A DNA stretch of 32,357 nt. Source: Thermoplasmatota archaeon (GTDB taxonomy: Archaea > Thermoplasmatota > Thermoplasmata > UBA10834). The translations under genes and the position numbers were made by a program. The first letter of the stretch is position 1. Every line of letters starts with the position of its first letter. The stretch is from the NCBI GenBank assembly GCA_016930135.1, contig JAFGHM010000061.1, forward strand, positions 1 through 32,357, given 5' to 3'. The notes under the pieces are model-generated. The model saw only the letters and a program-made list of their open reading frames with translations. It was not told the DNA's origin and did no database searches. Of this stretch, positions 22,562 through 31,579 are shown one piece after another.

Positions 22562-23136
22562 TTCCTCCTGCCCTCCAGTTCTCTGTGTATGTCGCTCATC
22601 TTTATCCCCTCGTCGTAAAGCAGCACCATCAGGTGGTAGAGCAGGTCAGCAGCCTCGTAGACTATCTCCTCCCTCTTCTTGTCCTTGGCCGCCAATATGA
22701 CCTCCGAGCTCTCCTCACCTATCTTCTTGAGCAGCAGGTTCCTGTTCCTGAGGAGCCTCACCGTGTACGAGGATTCGGAGCCTTCCCTCTTGCGGTCCTC
22801 GAAGACGCGCCAGAGCCTGCTCACGATATCGTCCTGTTCGAGGGGGTCCTTGTAGAAACACGAGTAGGAGCCAGTGTGGCAGGCCACCCCGGTCTGCTCC
22901 ACCCTCGCGAGGAGCGCATCGTCGTCGCAGTCCGTCATCAGCTCTATGCACTTCTGGAGATTCCCTGAGGTCTCCCCCTTCTTCCATATGCAGTTCCTCG
23001 AACGGCTCCAATAGTGCATAAAGCCAGTCTTCTTCGTGAGCTCCATCGCCTCTTCGTTCATGTACGCAAGCATGAGCACGTTGTTGTTCCTTACATCCTG
23101 GACCACGACGGGGATCAGACCGTTCTCCACCTTCAT
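22558..23136 (-). CDS. hisIE: Bifunctional phosphoribosyl-AMP cyclohydrolase / phosphoribosyl-ATP diphosphatase
   Basis: A 192-residue fusion catalysing steps 2 and 3 of histidine synthesis. HisI part (1-105): [19 protein letters not shown], the metal/zinc motif DCDDDALL and [11 protein letters not shown]. HisE part (110-192): helices with [15 protein letters not shown] and [13 protein letters not shown]. The ATG at 23136 overlaps the hisF stop (ATGA). HisI and HisE are separate genes in many archaea; here they are joined. Confidence 0.93.
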   Translation of the reverse strand: MKVENGLIPVVVQDVRNNNVLMLAYMNEEAMELTKKTGFMHYWSRSRNCIWKKGETSGNLQKCIELMTDCDDDALLARVEQTGVACHTGSYSCFYKDPLEQDDIVSRLWRVFEDRKREGSESSYTVRLLRNRNLLLKKIGEESSEVILAAKDKKREEIVYEAADLLYHLMVLLYDEGIKMSDIHRELEGRRK

Positions 23137-23903
23137 TCCGCTACACTCTCCCTCACCGGCACGCCCTTTGCCCGAAGGGCTTCCTTGACATCCGCGACCG
23201 TGTGCTGACCGTAGTGGAAGATCGAAGCCGCGAGAGCGGCATCCGCCTCCCCTCTTGTCAGGACCTCCACTATGTGCTCGATCGTCCCGCAGCCGCCAGA
23301 GGCGATGACCGGGACGTTGGTCGCTCTCACTATCGTCCTTGTGAGCTCTATGTCGTAGCCGGCCTTCGTGCCGTCGGCGTCCATGCTGGTGAGCAGGATC
23401 TCTCCCGCTCCCCTGTCGCAGACCTCCTTGGCCCACTCGACCGCGTCTCTACCGGTCGGTCTGGTCCCTGAATATGTGTAGACCTCCCAGCTGTCGTTGT
23501 CCCTTTTGGCATCTATCGCCACGACGACGCACTGGCTTCCGAAAGCATCGGCGCATTCGGTGATCATCTCGGGATTCTCGACCGCTGCGGTGTTCACGGA
23601 GACCTTGTCGGCGCCTGCTTTCAGCGTTTCCCTCACGTCCTCAAAGGACCGCGTCCCGCCCCCGACCGTGAGAGGTATGAACAGGTTCTCAGCGGTCTTC
23701 TTGACCGCTGAGCGAAGCGTGGCCGCTCCGGCCACGGTGGCCTTTACGTCGAGGAACACTATCTCGTCCGCGCCCTGCTCCTGGTAGGCCACTGCTAGGG
23801 TCGGAGGGTCTCCGACGCTTTGCAGGTTCTTGAAGCACACGCCCTTGACGACAGTACCATCTCTGACATCGAGGCAGGGTATGATTCTCTTAGTGAGAGG
23901 CAT
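23133..23903 (-). CDS. hisF: Imidazole glycerol phosphate synthase, cyclase subunit
   Basis: A 256-residue TIM barrel that works with His[21 protein letters not shown] carries the first catalytic aspartate (D11), [12 protein letters not shown] and VVAIDAKRD form the middle, [15 protein letters not shown] holds the second catalytic aspartate, and [12 protein letters not shown] binds phosphate. The ATG at 23903 overlaps the hisB stop by one base (TGATG). Confidence 0.95.
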   Translation of the reverse strand: MPLTKRIIPCLDVRDGTVVKGVCFKNLQSVGDPPTLAVAYQEQGADEIVFLDVKATVAGAATLRSAVKKTAENLFIPLTVGGGTRSFEDVRETLKAGADKVSVNTAAVENPEMITECADAFGSQCVVVAIDAKRDNDSWEVYTYSGTRPTGRDAVEWAKEVCDRGAGEILLTSMDADGTKAGYDIELTRTIVRATNVPVIASGGCGTIEHIVEVLTRGEADAALAASIFHYGQHTVADVKEALRAKGVPVRESVAE

Positions 23904-24466
23904 CAGCCGGTCCTCCATTTCACACTGGACTTGGTGGACATCGTAGTGGGAGCGGGAACCATAGCCTCTCTGAGACACAGCCCCAGGGCCTTGAACGTGG
24001 CCTCGACTATGTGGTGCTTGTCCTTGCCCCTTACGACGACCGTGTGCACCGTTGCCCTCAGCTCCATCGTGAACGACCGCAGGAAGTGCTCGTACATCTC
24101 ATCCGGAAGCTCGAGGTGTATGAAGGGCCTGTCGATCAGGTCCACCGTCACCTGGACGAGCGCCTCGTCCATCGGGACTGTCGCGCTCGAGATCCTCTTG
24201 ACGGGCATCTCTCCCATAGCCTCCCTGTAGGCCCTCCCCAGAGTGATGGCGACGTCCTCCACCAGGTGGTGCTCCATATCGCCCTTGGCGGATATCTCGA
24301 GGTCTGCCCCCGAGTACTTCGCCAGGGTCTCGACCATGTGCCTCAGGAACTGATTGGGGATGGCGCATTTCGAGCGGCCGGCTCCTTCGAGCTTCAGCTT
24401 CACCTTTATGGTGGTCTCCTTCGTCTCCCTTGTTATCGAGGACTGCCTCGCCTTTCTGTTCTTCAT
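23903..24466 (-). CDS. hisB: Imidazoleglycerol-phosphate dehydratase
   Basis: A 187-residue single-function HisB (step 6). The paired metal-binding motifs HHLVEDVAI and [15 protein letters not shown] sit about 95 residues apart, as expected. [14 protein letters not shown] matches the first repeat, although the more common FLDHML reads FLRHMV here. There is no fused phosphatase domain, unlike the enterobacterial HisB. The start overlaps the hisA stop by 4 nt. Confidence 0.93.
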   Translation of the reverse strand: MKNRKARQSSITRETKETTIKVKLKLEGAGRSKCAIPNQFLRHMVETLAKYSGADLEISAKGDMEHHLVEDVAITLGRAYREAMGEMPVKRISSATVPMDEALVQVTVDLIDRPFIHLELPDEMYEHFLRSFTMELRATVHTVVVRGKDKHHIVEATFKALGLCLREAMVPAPTTMSTKSSVKWRTG

Positions 24467-25173
24467 CTGAAAGACCTCACTGCCTTTCTGAAATCTATCC
24501 TGCCAGTGTATATGGCCATGCCCACTACGACGGAGTTGGCCCCCATGCGCCTGAGTGTGTCGAGGTCGACGTTGTCGGTTATGCCTCCCGACACTATGAC
24601 AGGCTTGCTGGTGGCCTTGATCAGCGCCTGTATCGGCTTCGGGTCTATTCCCTGGAGACGACCCTCCACCTCGACGTTGGTGTATAGGAAACCGAATATC
24701 GGCAGCTCCTCGAGGTCCTTTGCGACCGTGATGAGGTTTCTGCCGGAACCTTCCTGCCAGCCCTTTATCAGCACCTGGTCCGCGACGGAGTCTATCGCGA
24801 CCACGATGCCGTCAGGGTACTCATCTGCGATCTCCTTGATGAACTGCCTGTCCTGAACGGCTCTGGTGCCCACGATGACCCGTTCGCAGCCGATGTCGAA
24901 CAGCCTCTGGACCTTCTCCTGCGAGCGGACCCCTCCACCGACCTGGACCGGGATCGACACGGAAGCGGCGACCATTTCGACCAGCCTCTCGTTGTTGCCC
25001 GTCCCTAGAGCCGAGTCGAGGTCGATCATGTGTATGATCTCGGCGCCGTCGTCCTGCCATCTGCGGGCGACTCCCATGACGTCTTCGATCACGACCTTCT
25101 CGGTACCGGGCTTTCCTCCGACGAGCTGGACGCACTTGCCTCCCTTGACGTCTATCGCAGGTATGACCTTCAC
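24463..25173 (-). CDS. hisA: ProFAR isomerase
   Basis: A 236-residue TIM barrel, step 4 of the pathway. MKVIPAIDVKGGKCVQL has the catalytic aspartate (D8); IPVQVGGGVRSQEKVQ and VIVSGGITDNVDLD are the two phosphate-binding loops. The length is normal. It shares the half-barrel repeat plan with HisF. Overlaps of 4 nt occur at both ends. Confidence 0.94.
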   Translation of the reverse strand: MKVIPAIDVKGGKCVQLVGGKPGTEKVVIEDVMGVARRWQDDGAEIIHMIDLDSALGTGNNERLVEMVAASVSIPVQVGGGVRSQEKVQRLFDIGCERVIVGTRAVQDRQFIKEIADEYPDGIVVAIDSVADQVLIKGWQEGSGRNLITVAKDLEELPIFGFLYTNVEVEGRLQGIDPKPIQALIKATSKPVIVSGGITDNVDLDTLRRMGANSVVVGMAIYTGRIDFRKAVRSFR

Positions 25174-25769
25174 TTCGACTCCTCCGCTATCCTCAGGAAG
25201 TTGGCGAGCAGTCTCAGGCCGGGAGGGCCGCTCTTCTCCGGGTGGAACTGCACGCCGCAGAGAGCGCCCTTCCTCACAGCAGAGGGAAAGGACTCCCCGT
25301 ACTCGGTTTTTGCGACTGCGACGTCCTCTTCCGGGTGGCAGACATAGGAATTCGCGAAGTAGAACTGAGCACCTCGAGGCACTCCTTCGAACAGCGGGTC
25401 CGCCTCGGGAACGACATCGTTCCAGCCCATCTGCGGTATCCTCCGCGACTTGAGCTTCTTGACCTCTCCCCTGAAGGCTGACAGACCCACGCCCGGGGAC
25501 TCCTCGCTCCGCTCAAACAGAATCTGCATGCCCAAGCAGACGCCCATGGTCGGCGTCCCGTCCACGATGTGTTTGTTCAATTCCGGAAGGATTGGCCTCA
25601 GTATGTCCATTGCAGCCCCGAACGCGCCGACGCCAGGGAACACAATGCTCTCGGACCCGAGCAGCAGAGCGGGGTCGGAGACGACTTCGACCGTGGCGCC
25701 CGCACGCTCGAGACCCTTCGCAATGCTGTGCAGGTTGCCTACGCCGTAGTCCATTACGGAGACCTTCAT
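25170..25769 (-). CDS. hisH: Imidazole glycerol phosphate synthase, glutamine amidotransferase subunit
   Basis: A 199-residue class I amidotransferase that passes ammonia to HisF. The nucleophile cysteine is in GVCLGMQILFERSEE (residue about 80). The histidine-glutamate pair is in GVQFHPEKSG, and the oxyanion strand is FPGVGAFG. The start MKVSVMDYGVGNLHS is typical. The start overlaps the hisC stop by 4 nt. Confidence 0.94.
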   Translation of the reverse strand: MKVSVMDYGVGNLHSIAKGLERAGATVEVVSDPALLLGSESIVFPGVGAFGAAMDILRPILPELNKHIVDGTPTMGVCLGMQILFERSEESPGVGLSAFRGEVKKLKSRRIPQMGWNDVVPEADPLFEGVPRGAQFYFANSYVCHPEEDVAVAKTEYGESFPSAVRKGALCGVQFHPEKSGPPGLRLLANFLRIAEESK

Positions 25770-26830
25770 CCTGAGCCACCTCTTACGAGGCGCTCGAGCT
25801 TCTCAAGCAGTGCATCCAGCATTGGCCTCGGGGCCATGGTGATCCTCACGTGGTTCTCAAGAAGGGGGTACGAATTGCAGTCCCTGATAGCCACCCCTTC
25901 CGCCCTGAGCGCGGAGACTAGCGCTGGGCTGGGCGAGGGCGCCTTGCAGAGAAGGAAGTTGCAGTCCGACGGATACACCTCGAAGCCGAGTGCCTCCAGC
26001 TTGGGCCGGACATATGTCATCTCCGACTTCACCTCTGAGACCACATCGCGCACCCAGGCCTGGTTGTCCATCGCCCGGATTGCCACCGACTCCGCGAAGG
26101 AGTTCAAGCCGAAAGGTGTCCTAACGCTCCTCAGCTCGTCTATGACCTCCTTCCTGGAGACCGCATACCCGATCCTGAGACCGGCCAGACCGTATGCCTT
26201 CGAGAACGTCCTGACGTCTATCGCGTGCTCCGCGGCCATGACCTCGTTCATCATGCTCGAACCGCAGAATTCCGCATAGGCCTCATCTAGCATCACGATG
26301 CCATAGGATTCGTCAAGCACCTTCTTGACGGCCTGAGCATCGAACAAGACGGCTGTCGGGTTGTTGGGCTGGCACAAGGCAGTCAGCTTCGAACGATCCT
26401 CGATCAACTGTGCCGGGTCTAGAGAGAAATCCTCCCGGAGCATCTTCTCCGATATCCTTGCGAGGTGAAGTCGGGCGTAGAACTTGTACATGCTGAAGGT
26501 CGGCGTCGGAGAGCAGAAGACGTCCCCGGGATTGATGAAGCACTTGGAGGCGATGTCGAGTATCTCGTCAGAGCCGTTCCCGACTATGACCTCGTCAGCC
26601 GAGAGCCCGAACTCCGATGCGATGCGCTCCCTGAGCGCATCAGAGTTCTCGCTGGGATAGGCCCACAGCCTCGCGAAGTCATAGGACCTGGCGACCTCTT
26701 CGACGGCGGGGTTGACCCCGAAGAGGTTGGCGTTGTCATTGAGCAGCAGCATGTCCTTGTTCGATATGGAATAAGACGGCCTCGTCAACGCCTCGAGGGT
26801 CCGCCGTCTGAGCTCGCCTATGGATGTCAT
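25766..26830 (-). CDS. hisC: Histidinol-phosphate aminotransferase
   Basis: A 354-residue PLP enzyme of fold type I (step 7). The substrate-side motif LLLNDNANLFG, cofactor-contact VGNGSDEILD, the aspartate in MLDEAYAEF, and the PLP lysine in RTFSKAYGLAGLRIGYA are all present. The phosphate-binding arginine is near the end (HVRITMAPRP). Start and stop overlap the flanking his genes by 4 nt. Confidence 0.94.
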   Translation of the reverse strand: MTSIGELRRRTLEALTRPSYSISNKDMLLLNDNANLFGVNPAVEEVARSYDFARLWAYPSENSDALRERIASEFGLSADEVIVGNGSDEILDIASKCFINPGDVFCSPTPTFSMYKFYARLHLARISEKMLREDFSLDPAQLIEDRSKLTALCQPNNPTAVLFDAQAVKKVLDESYGIVMLDEAYAEFCGSSMMNEVMAAEHAIDVRTFSKAYGLAGLRIGYAVSRKEVIDELRSVRTPFGLNSFAESVAIRAMDNQAWVRDVVSEVKSEMTYVRPKLEALGFEVYPSDCNFLLCKAPSPSPALVSALRAEGVAIRDCNSYPLLENHVRITMAPRPMLDALLEKLERLVRGGSG

Positions 26831-28113
26831 TTTCCCGCTCTCCCAGCACGGATTCTCGCCGCATGCGCGTGCGCTGGCAAACCCTCTGCCAGCGCGATTA
26901 CATCCACCACGCCCGCAAGCCGAGAAGCGCCATCCCTGCTGATGCTCTGGTACGGGATTATCTTCAGGAAATCATAGACCGAGAGGGCGGATCTCATCGA
27001 GGCTGCGCCCTTCGTAGGAAGGACGTGGTTGGTCCCCGAGCAGTAGTCCCCGAAGGCAACAGAGGAGTAGCGCCCCAGAAACACTGAGCCTGCATTTCGG
27101 ATGGATGGCAGCATCTTTGCTGGTTCCTTGGCATCGATCAGGAGGTGCTCTGGAGCGAATTCGTTGGAGAAATCCACTGCCTCCTTCATGGACTTCGCGA
27201 GCACGAATATCGCTCCCTTCGCTGACGACTCAGATATGGTGTCCTTCCTTGCGGAGACCTTGATCATGCTCGCCAGCTCGTCCCTGACCGTCTCCAAGAG
27301 CGGCTGCGAGGTCGTGACCAGAACGGAGCGGGCGTATGGGTCGTGCTCGAGCTGTGCCAACATATCCGATGCGATCATCTCGGCGTCGCCGTCTCCGTCT
27401 GCGATTATCAGTACCTCGGACGGCCCCGCCAGGAAATCGATCTCGCAGTCGTTCCTGACAAGCAGCTTCGCCGCGGCAACATAGATCCCCCCGGGCCCGA
27501 CTATCTTCTGAACTCGCGGGATGGACTCCGTGCCATAGGCGAGGGCGCCGATAGCCTGAGGGCCGCCCACAGGGTGAACCTCTTGCACACCGCACATGTC
27601 AGCTGCCGCCAGGATCGCATCGGCGACCCTCCCCTTCTTGCCGGGCGTGCAGATTGCGATTTCTCCAACGCCAGCGATTCTTGCCGGGACGCAGCACATC
27701 AAGACCGACGAGACGTAGCTCGCCGTCCCGCCAGGCACGTAGACCCCCACCCTCTCCAGGGGTACGGTCCGCTGGCCGAACTCGCCGCAGGAATCCCTGT
27801 ACGAGAACGGCTCAAGCCGCTGTCGCCTGTGGAAGGCCTCTATCCTCTTCTTGCTGACCTCCATCGCTTTCATGAGCTGGCGCGGGACCCTCTCGCGCGC
27901 CGACTTCATCCGAGAAGCGGAGATGGACAGCGACCCGCCATCGAAGGAGTCGAGCTTCCTTGCGAACTTGCGCACTGCGATGTCTCCGCGAAGCTTGACT
28001 TCATCTACGACTGTCTTCGCGAGGAACAAGGCCCTCTCTATGTCCACACCCTCCCTCGTCATGACCGCCCTCTTCTGGAACGCAGTCATCCTGCCAAGCT
28101 CGAAGGTACGCAT
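26827..28113 (-). CDS. hisD: Histidinol dehydrogenase
   Basis: A 428-residue zinc enzyme that oxidises histidinol to histidine in two NAD steps. Signatures: GVYVPGGTASYVSSVLMC, HPVGGPQAIGALAYG, IDFLAGPSEVLIIAD, LEHDPYARSVL, FAPEHLLIDA, YCSGTNHVLPT. The length is normal. It lies one base from the hisG stop, and its own stop overlaps hisC. Confidence 0.95.
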   Translation of the reverse strand: MRTFELGRMTAFQKRAVMTREGVDIERALFLAKTVVDEVKLRGDIAVRKFARKLDSFDGGSLSISASRMKSARERVPRQLMKAMEVSKKRIEAFHRRQRLEPFSYRDSCGEFGQRTVPLERVGVYVPGGTASYVSSVLMCCVPARIAGVGEIAICTPGKKGRVADAILAAADMCGVQEVHPVGGPQAIGALAYGTESIPRVQKIVGPGGIYVAAAKLLVRNDCEIDFLAGPSEVLIIADGDGDAEMIASDMLAQLEHDPYARSVLVTTSQPLLETVRDELASMIKVSARKDTISESSAKGAIFVLAKSMKEAVDFSNEFAPEHLLIDAKEPAKMLPSIRNAGSVFLGRYSSVAFGDYCSGTNHVLPTKGAASMRSALSVYDFLKIIPYQSISRDGASRLAGVVDVIALAEGLPAHAHAARIRAGRAGK

Positions 28114-28114
28114 G

Positions 28115-28981
28115 TCAGAGGACCATCCTTTCTATCGGGAGTATCAGTATGCCAGTGGCGCCTATCTTCTTCAGCATCGTGATCACGCCGTTGACTTCGT
28201 CCTCGTTCGTGACGGCGTGTATGGCCACCATATCCTCTCTCCCTATGATGTTCATGACCGTTGGCCCGGAGACGCCAGGCAGCAACTTCTCCAGATTGGG
28301 AAGGGCGCTCTTGGGCACATTCGCCATTATGTAGCGCTTTCGGGAGGCGTTCATGACGCTCTGGATAGCACTCGTGACCTCCTCGACCCTGGCCTTCTTC
28401 TCCTCCATGGCCTTCCGATTGCCTATCAGCACTGCCTCGGACTCCAGGATCACACCTATCTCCTTCAGGTGGTTCAGCTTGAGGGTGGAGCCCGTCTCGG
28501 TCAGGTCGGTGATCACGTCCGCAAGCCCGACCTGCGGAGCGACCTCGGTGGCGCCGGAGACCTCTGCGACCTCGATGGATTTGCCCATCCCCGAGAAAAA
28601 GGCTTTCGTGAGATTGGGGAAGCATGTGGCCACAGTGCAGCCGTCCCTTATCCCCTGCAGGTCTGATATCTTGGAATCGTCGGGGACGGCGACCACCAAC
28701 CTGCATCTGCCGAAGCCGAGGGACATCAGGCTCTCCACCTTCCGCCCCGTCTCCTTCACCAGGTCAAGGCCTGTTATGCCCAGATCGGCCGCACCCATCT
28801 CGACGAACTCGGGTATGTCTTGCGCCCTCGCAAGCAGCACCTGGTACCTCCCCTTGCTGAACTCTGCCAGCAGGGTGCGGTTGCTTGCGTCCGGCACCGG
28901 GAACCCGATCCTGTTCATGAGTCTTATCGCACTCTGGTTCAATCTGCCCTTGTTGGGCAAGGCTATCCTGACTGCCGTCAC
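28115..28981 (-). CDS. hisG: ATP phosphoribosyltransferase, long form
   Basis: A 288-residue HisG, the first committed step. The catalytic part has RIALPNKGRL, ADLGITGLDLV and the PRPP-binding segment SGATEVAPQVGLADVITDL. The last ~75 residues (VAIHAVTNEDEVNGVITMLK) are the C-terminal regulatory domain of the long form, which allows histidine feedback and removes the need for HisZ. The GTG at 28981 was chosen because GGAGGTG lies 6 nt upstream; an open frame reaching 29074 has no such site. It is the first gene of the operon. Confidence 0.92.
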   Translation of the reverse strand: MTAVRIALPNKGRLNQSAIRLMNRIGFPVPDASNRTLLAEFSKGRYQVLLARAQDIPEFVEMGAADLGITGLDLVKETGRKVESLMSLGFGRCRLVVAVPDDSKISDLQGIRDGCTVATCFPNLTKAFFSGMGKSIEVAEVSGATEVAPQVGLADVITDLTETGSTLKLNHLKEIGVILESEAVLIGNRKAMEEKKARVEEVTSAIQSVMNASRKRYIMANVPKSALPNLEKLLPGVSGPTVMNIIGREDMVAIHAVTNEDEVNGVITMLKKIGATGILILPIERMVL

Positions 28982-29171
28982 TTCGACACCTCCAAGTCGG
29001 CCGCGGAACGGGCTCGGCATTCGAGCATGGCTCCGCCTGCCACCGCAGCATAAGAAAAGCTCTCTGAAGCGCACTGGCTGGAGCGGGTCGGACTACCCGT
29101 GAAGGCAACCAAACACGACTTCTGCCTTTGCCATGTCCTTGCGCCTCGAGCATGCGCGTGAAGAACTGGAT

Positions 29172-29183
29172 GATATATATGGA
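29172..29183 (-). promoter_or_regulatory. TATA box, probable promoter of the his operon
   Basis: CCATATATATCA on the minus strand is the only strong TATA box ahead of hisG, about 190 nt from its start, implying a leader of roughly 160 nt. The box is nearly symmetrical and could also act on the plus strand. Confidence 0.45.
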
Positions 29184-29316
29184 TTCCGGTCGAGGGCCAG
29201 GGCGCACTGGCCATCCTTGTACAGAGAGAACGCGCCAGGTTGAAGTCAGGCAATGCTGGCCCCCGAGAGCGGCGAACGGGATGAGTATCAACTGTGATAA
29301 CGAGCTGATAGGGTTC

Positions 29317-29322
29317 TTTAAT
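29317..29322 (+). promoter_or_regulatory. TATA box, leaderless promoter of the histidine kinase
   Basis: TTTAAT is 26 nt ahead of the ATG at 29343, so transcription should begin at or next to the start codon. This supports the long start. Confidence 0.5.
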
Positions 29323-29342
29323 GGTCATCTCTGTTCTTTAAG

Positions 29343-30713
29343 ATGAGTCGAGGTCGGAAATGGCGATTCCCGGCTTGGCTCGGTAAGATGACTACTGATA
29401 GTGGCGGAGCCGAACAGACGACCGGCGATCTGAAGAGGACTGCGATAGAGAGCATCCTCGATGTGACCTCCGGCCTCCTCTATGTCACTGATGTTGACGC
29501 GCTTCTGAACAAGATAGCCAAGACCGTCTCTGAGACCTTCGGCCTCAGGAACGTCTCGATAGGCATATCGGATAGGGAGACTGGGGACTGTTGCGTCAGG
29601 GCCACGCACGGATATTCCTCGGAGGTCGACGGACTGATACGGAAGGTCCGATACTCCGAGGAGAGGATGAAGAAGGACCTGAGGCCGGAATTCAAGGTTG
29701 GCAAGGCCACATACTACGTGCCAGGCGAGTTCAATCAGATCGAAAACGAAGAAGACATGCTCTATGTCGTGCACCCGGAGCGAATGGATCGGCCAAGGAC
29801 TCGTCCTGACGAGTGGCATGAGCTCGACTACATCGATTTCCTGATGTACAGGAAGGACGGCAGTCTTCTCGGCTACCTGGAGATAGACGAGCCCGAAGAC
29901 CACAGGATCCCGGGAGAGGAGAAGCTGCGGGCAATCGAGATCTTCTCCGACCTGGCGGCGATAGCCATTCAGAACGCCGAGCTCTATGACCAACTGGACA
30001 CTGACAGGCGCAAGATCGAGCTGCTGCTGGACCTCATCGGCCACGATGTGAACAACTACGCTCAGGCTGTGAGCGGCTTCATAGAGATCGGGATGCAGAG
30101 GGAGAATGTGCCTGAGCCTGCGAGAAAGAGCCTGGCGAAGGCGTTGGACCAGGTGTGGAATCTCAACAAGCTCGTCACGAACGTGAAGCTGTTCGCAAAG
30201 GTCGAAGCCGCGAACGGCAGCGACCTCAGGCCCATGAACCTCCTGGAGGTGCTCAGAGATGCGCTCTCTGCAGCTGAGGCGAACTACCCTAGCCGCACAG
30301 TGAGGATAGCGATGGAGGACGACGGAAGGCCCAAGCTGTGCATGATGAACAGCTTCGCCAAGGAGATCTTCGTGAACCTGGTTTCAAACGCAATCAAGTT
30401 CGATCCTCACGAGGAGGTCGACATAGAGATCAAGGTAGACAGCTCATGCACGGAGACAAGGTCTTACTGGAGCGTCTCGGTCACGGACCACGGCCTCGGA
30501 ATAGACGACTCGTTGAAGGAGTGGATATTCGAACGGTTCGCTCATGGAGGCAAGCCCGGCTCCAAGGGCAGCAGCGGGTTGGGCCTGCACATAGCTAGGA
30601 AGCTGGTAAGCACGTACAAAGGCAGGATATGGGTCGAGGACAGAGTGCAAGGCGATAGGACGAAGGGCAGTGTGTTCACAGTGCTGCTGCCGAAGGCCCC
30701 CGAGCCTACCTAG
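29343..30713 (+). CDS. GAF-domain sensor histidine kinase, soluble
   Basis: A 456-residue kinase without membrane spans. A GAF-like sensor covers about 35-215 (LLYVTDVDALLNKIAKTVSE; later DLAAIAIQNAELYDQL). The phospho-accepting helix has LLDLIGHDVNNYAQAVSGF, with histidine near 234. The ATPase domain shows the N box (FVNLVSNAIKF), G1 (VTDHGLGIDD), F box (WIFERFA) and G2 (GSSGLGLHIARKLV). The signal is unknown. The CheY-like gene 400 nt downstream is a possible partner, although secG on the other strand separates them. Its last 4 bases overlap the end of secG. Confidence 0.9.
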   Translation: MSRGRKWRFPAWLGKMTTDSGGAEQTTGDLKRTAIESILDVTSGLLYVTDVDALLNKIAKTVSETFGLRNVSIGISDRETGDCCVRATHGYSSEVDGLIRKVRYSEERMKKDLRPEFKVGKATYYVPGEFNQIENEEDMLYVVHPERMDRPRTRPDEWHELDYIDFLMYRKDGSLLGYLEIDEPEDHRIPGEEKLRAIEIFSDLAAIAIQNAELYDQLDTDRRKIELLLDLIGHDVNNYAQAVSGFIEIGMQRENVPEPARKSLAKALDQVWNLNKLVTNVKLFAKVEAANGSDLRPMNLLEVLRDALSAAEANYPSRTVRIAMEDDGRPKLCMMNSFAKEIFVNLVSNAIKFDPHEEVDIEIKVDSSCTETRSYWSVSVTDHGLGIDDSLKEWIFERFAHGGKPGSKGSSGLGLHIARKLVSTYKGRIWVEDRVQGDRTKGSVFTVLLPKAPEPT

Positions 30714-30880
30714 GATGCGGGGAACACCGCTCCAAGAACCAGGACCAGCGCTGAGATGAATATGCACATGGCAACCACGAACCACGGGTTTATCTTGAGG
30801 GCCTTGTCGTCCTCGGAGTCGAAATACCTGATAAGACCTGCCGCCGAATGGAAGCCCTCTCCCTTCTTGTTCTTGGCCAT
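30710..30880 (-). CDS. secG: Sec61-beta subunit of the protein translocase
   Basis: A 56-residue archaeal SecG/Sec61-beta. The soluble start MAKNKKGEGFHSAAGLIRYF followed by DSEDDKALKINPW is the family signature. One tail-anchor helix (FVVAMCIFISALVLVLGAVF) follows. It joins SecY and SecE in the membrane channel. A TTTAAATA box (30912-30919) lies about 35 nt upstream. It is convergent with the kinase gene, and the two overlap by 4 nt. Confidence 0.93.
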   Translation of the reverse strand: MAKNKKGEGFHSAAGLIRYFDSEDDKALKINPWFVVAMCIFISALVLVLGAVFPAS

Positions 30881-30911
30881 GGGTCCCAGGTGGACCTATT
30901 GAAGGATTTCG

Positions 30912-30919
30912 TATTTAAA
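30912..30919 (-). promoter_or_regulatory. TATA box of secG
   Basis: TTTAAATA on the minus strand, 32-39 nt before the secG ATG, leaving a leader of about 10 nt. Confidence 0.55.
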
Positions 30920-30983
30920 CGTTTAGAGAGGCCGGTGCGAGCTCCAGAATCGCGATATCGCACCTGAGGACACTGTGAAAACC

Positions 30984-30993
30984 ATTATATAAT
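30984..30993 (+). promoter_or_regulatory. TATA box of the receiver-domain gene
   Basis: ATTATATAAT, fully palindromic, is the strongest AT box in the interval. It predicts a transcript start near 31012 and a leader of about 95 nt ending in AGGAGG. Confidence 0.5.
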
Positions 30994-31108
30994 GTACAAG
31001 ATAATTAACAGTTCCCAGCCTGGCTTCCTCGGCACCCGGCCCGAGGAGCACGTTCTGGGCGAAATCAGTCGGGCCCCCGGGCGCGCTTGACCTCAGGAGG
31101 TAGTTAAA

Positions 31109-31489
31109 ATAGCCACGGTCTTCCTAGTCGATGATGAGAAGTTCATTGTCGACCTCTACCGGGACATCCTCGAGGCCAATGGGCACACAGTGGTAGCTGT
31201 CGCCTCGGACGGAGAGGAGGCCGTCCGGAAGTACCGGGATATGAAGGAAAAGCCCGTCATCATTATCATGGACCAGCGCATGCCCGTCAAGGACGGCGTT
31301 AGCGCGACGCAGGAGATCCTGAAGATGGACCCCGGGGCGACAATATTCTTCGGAAGCGCGGACCTCCACATCGAGAAGGAGGCAATCGCCGCGGGAGCCA
31401 AAGGCTTCTTGCTCAAGCCTTTCAGGATCGAGGAGCTCCTCGAAGCCATCGAGGAGACGGTGGCGGACAAGAGCAAGGCCAAGAGCTAG
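31109..31489 (+). CDS. CheY-like response regulator receiver, with apparent ATA start
   Basis: A single receiver domain of about 126 residues with no output domain. The acidic pair is in VFLVDDEKF, the phospho-accepting aspartate in IIIIMDQRMPVKDG, the switch serine in IFFGSAD and the lysine in GFLLKPF. The first canonical start (GTG 31190) would delete the acidic pair, and an in-frame TGA at 31088-31090 blocks extension. AGGAGG at 31095-31100 points to a start near 31109, where the codon is ATA. It may partner the upstream kinase. Confidence 0.82.
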   Translation: MATVFLVDDEKFIVDLYRDILEANGHTVVAVASDGEEAVRKYRDMKEKPVIIIMDQRMPVKDGVSATQEILKMDPGATIFFGSADLHIEKEAIAAGAKGFLLKPFRIEELLEAIEETVADKSKAKS

Positions 31490-31579
31490 CGGAGCCAGCT
31501 ATCTTCTGCGGGCTTCGACGGATTTCGTGCAGGTGAGCAGTGTGAGCGGTAGAGAGCAGAGAGTGTGTGGGGGCATCGG

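Noticed and set aside
26465-28182. Long plus-strand frames opposite the his operon (for example 26465-26977, 27343-28182)
   Set aside because: They are shadows of hisC and hisD in a high-GC region and show no family motif.
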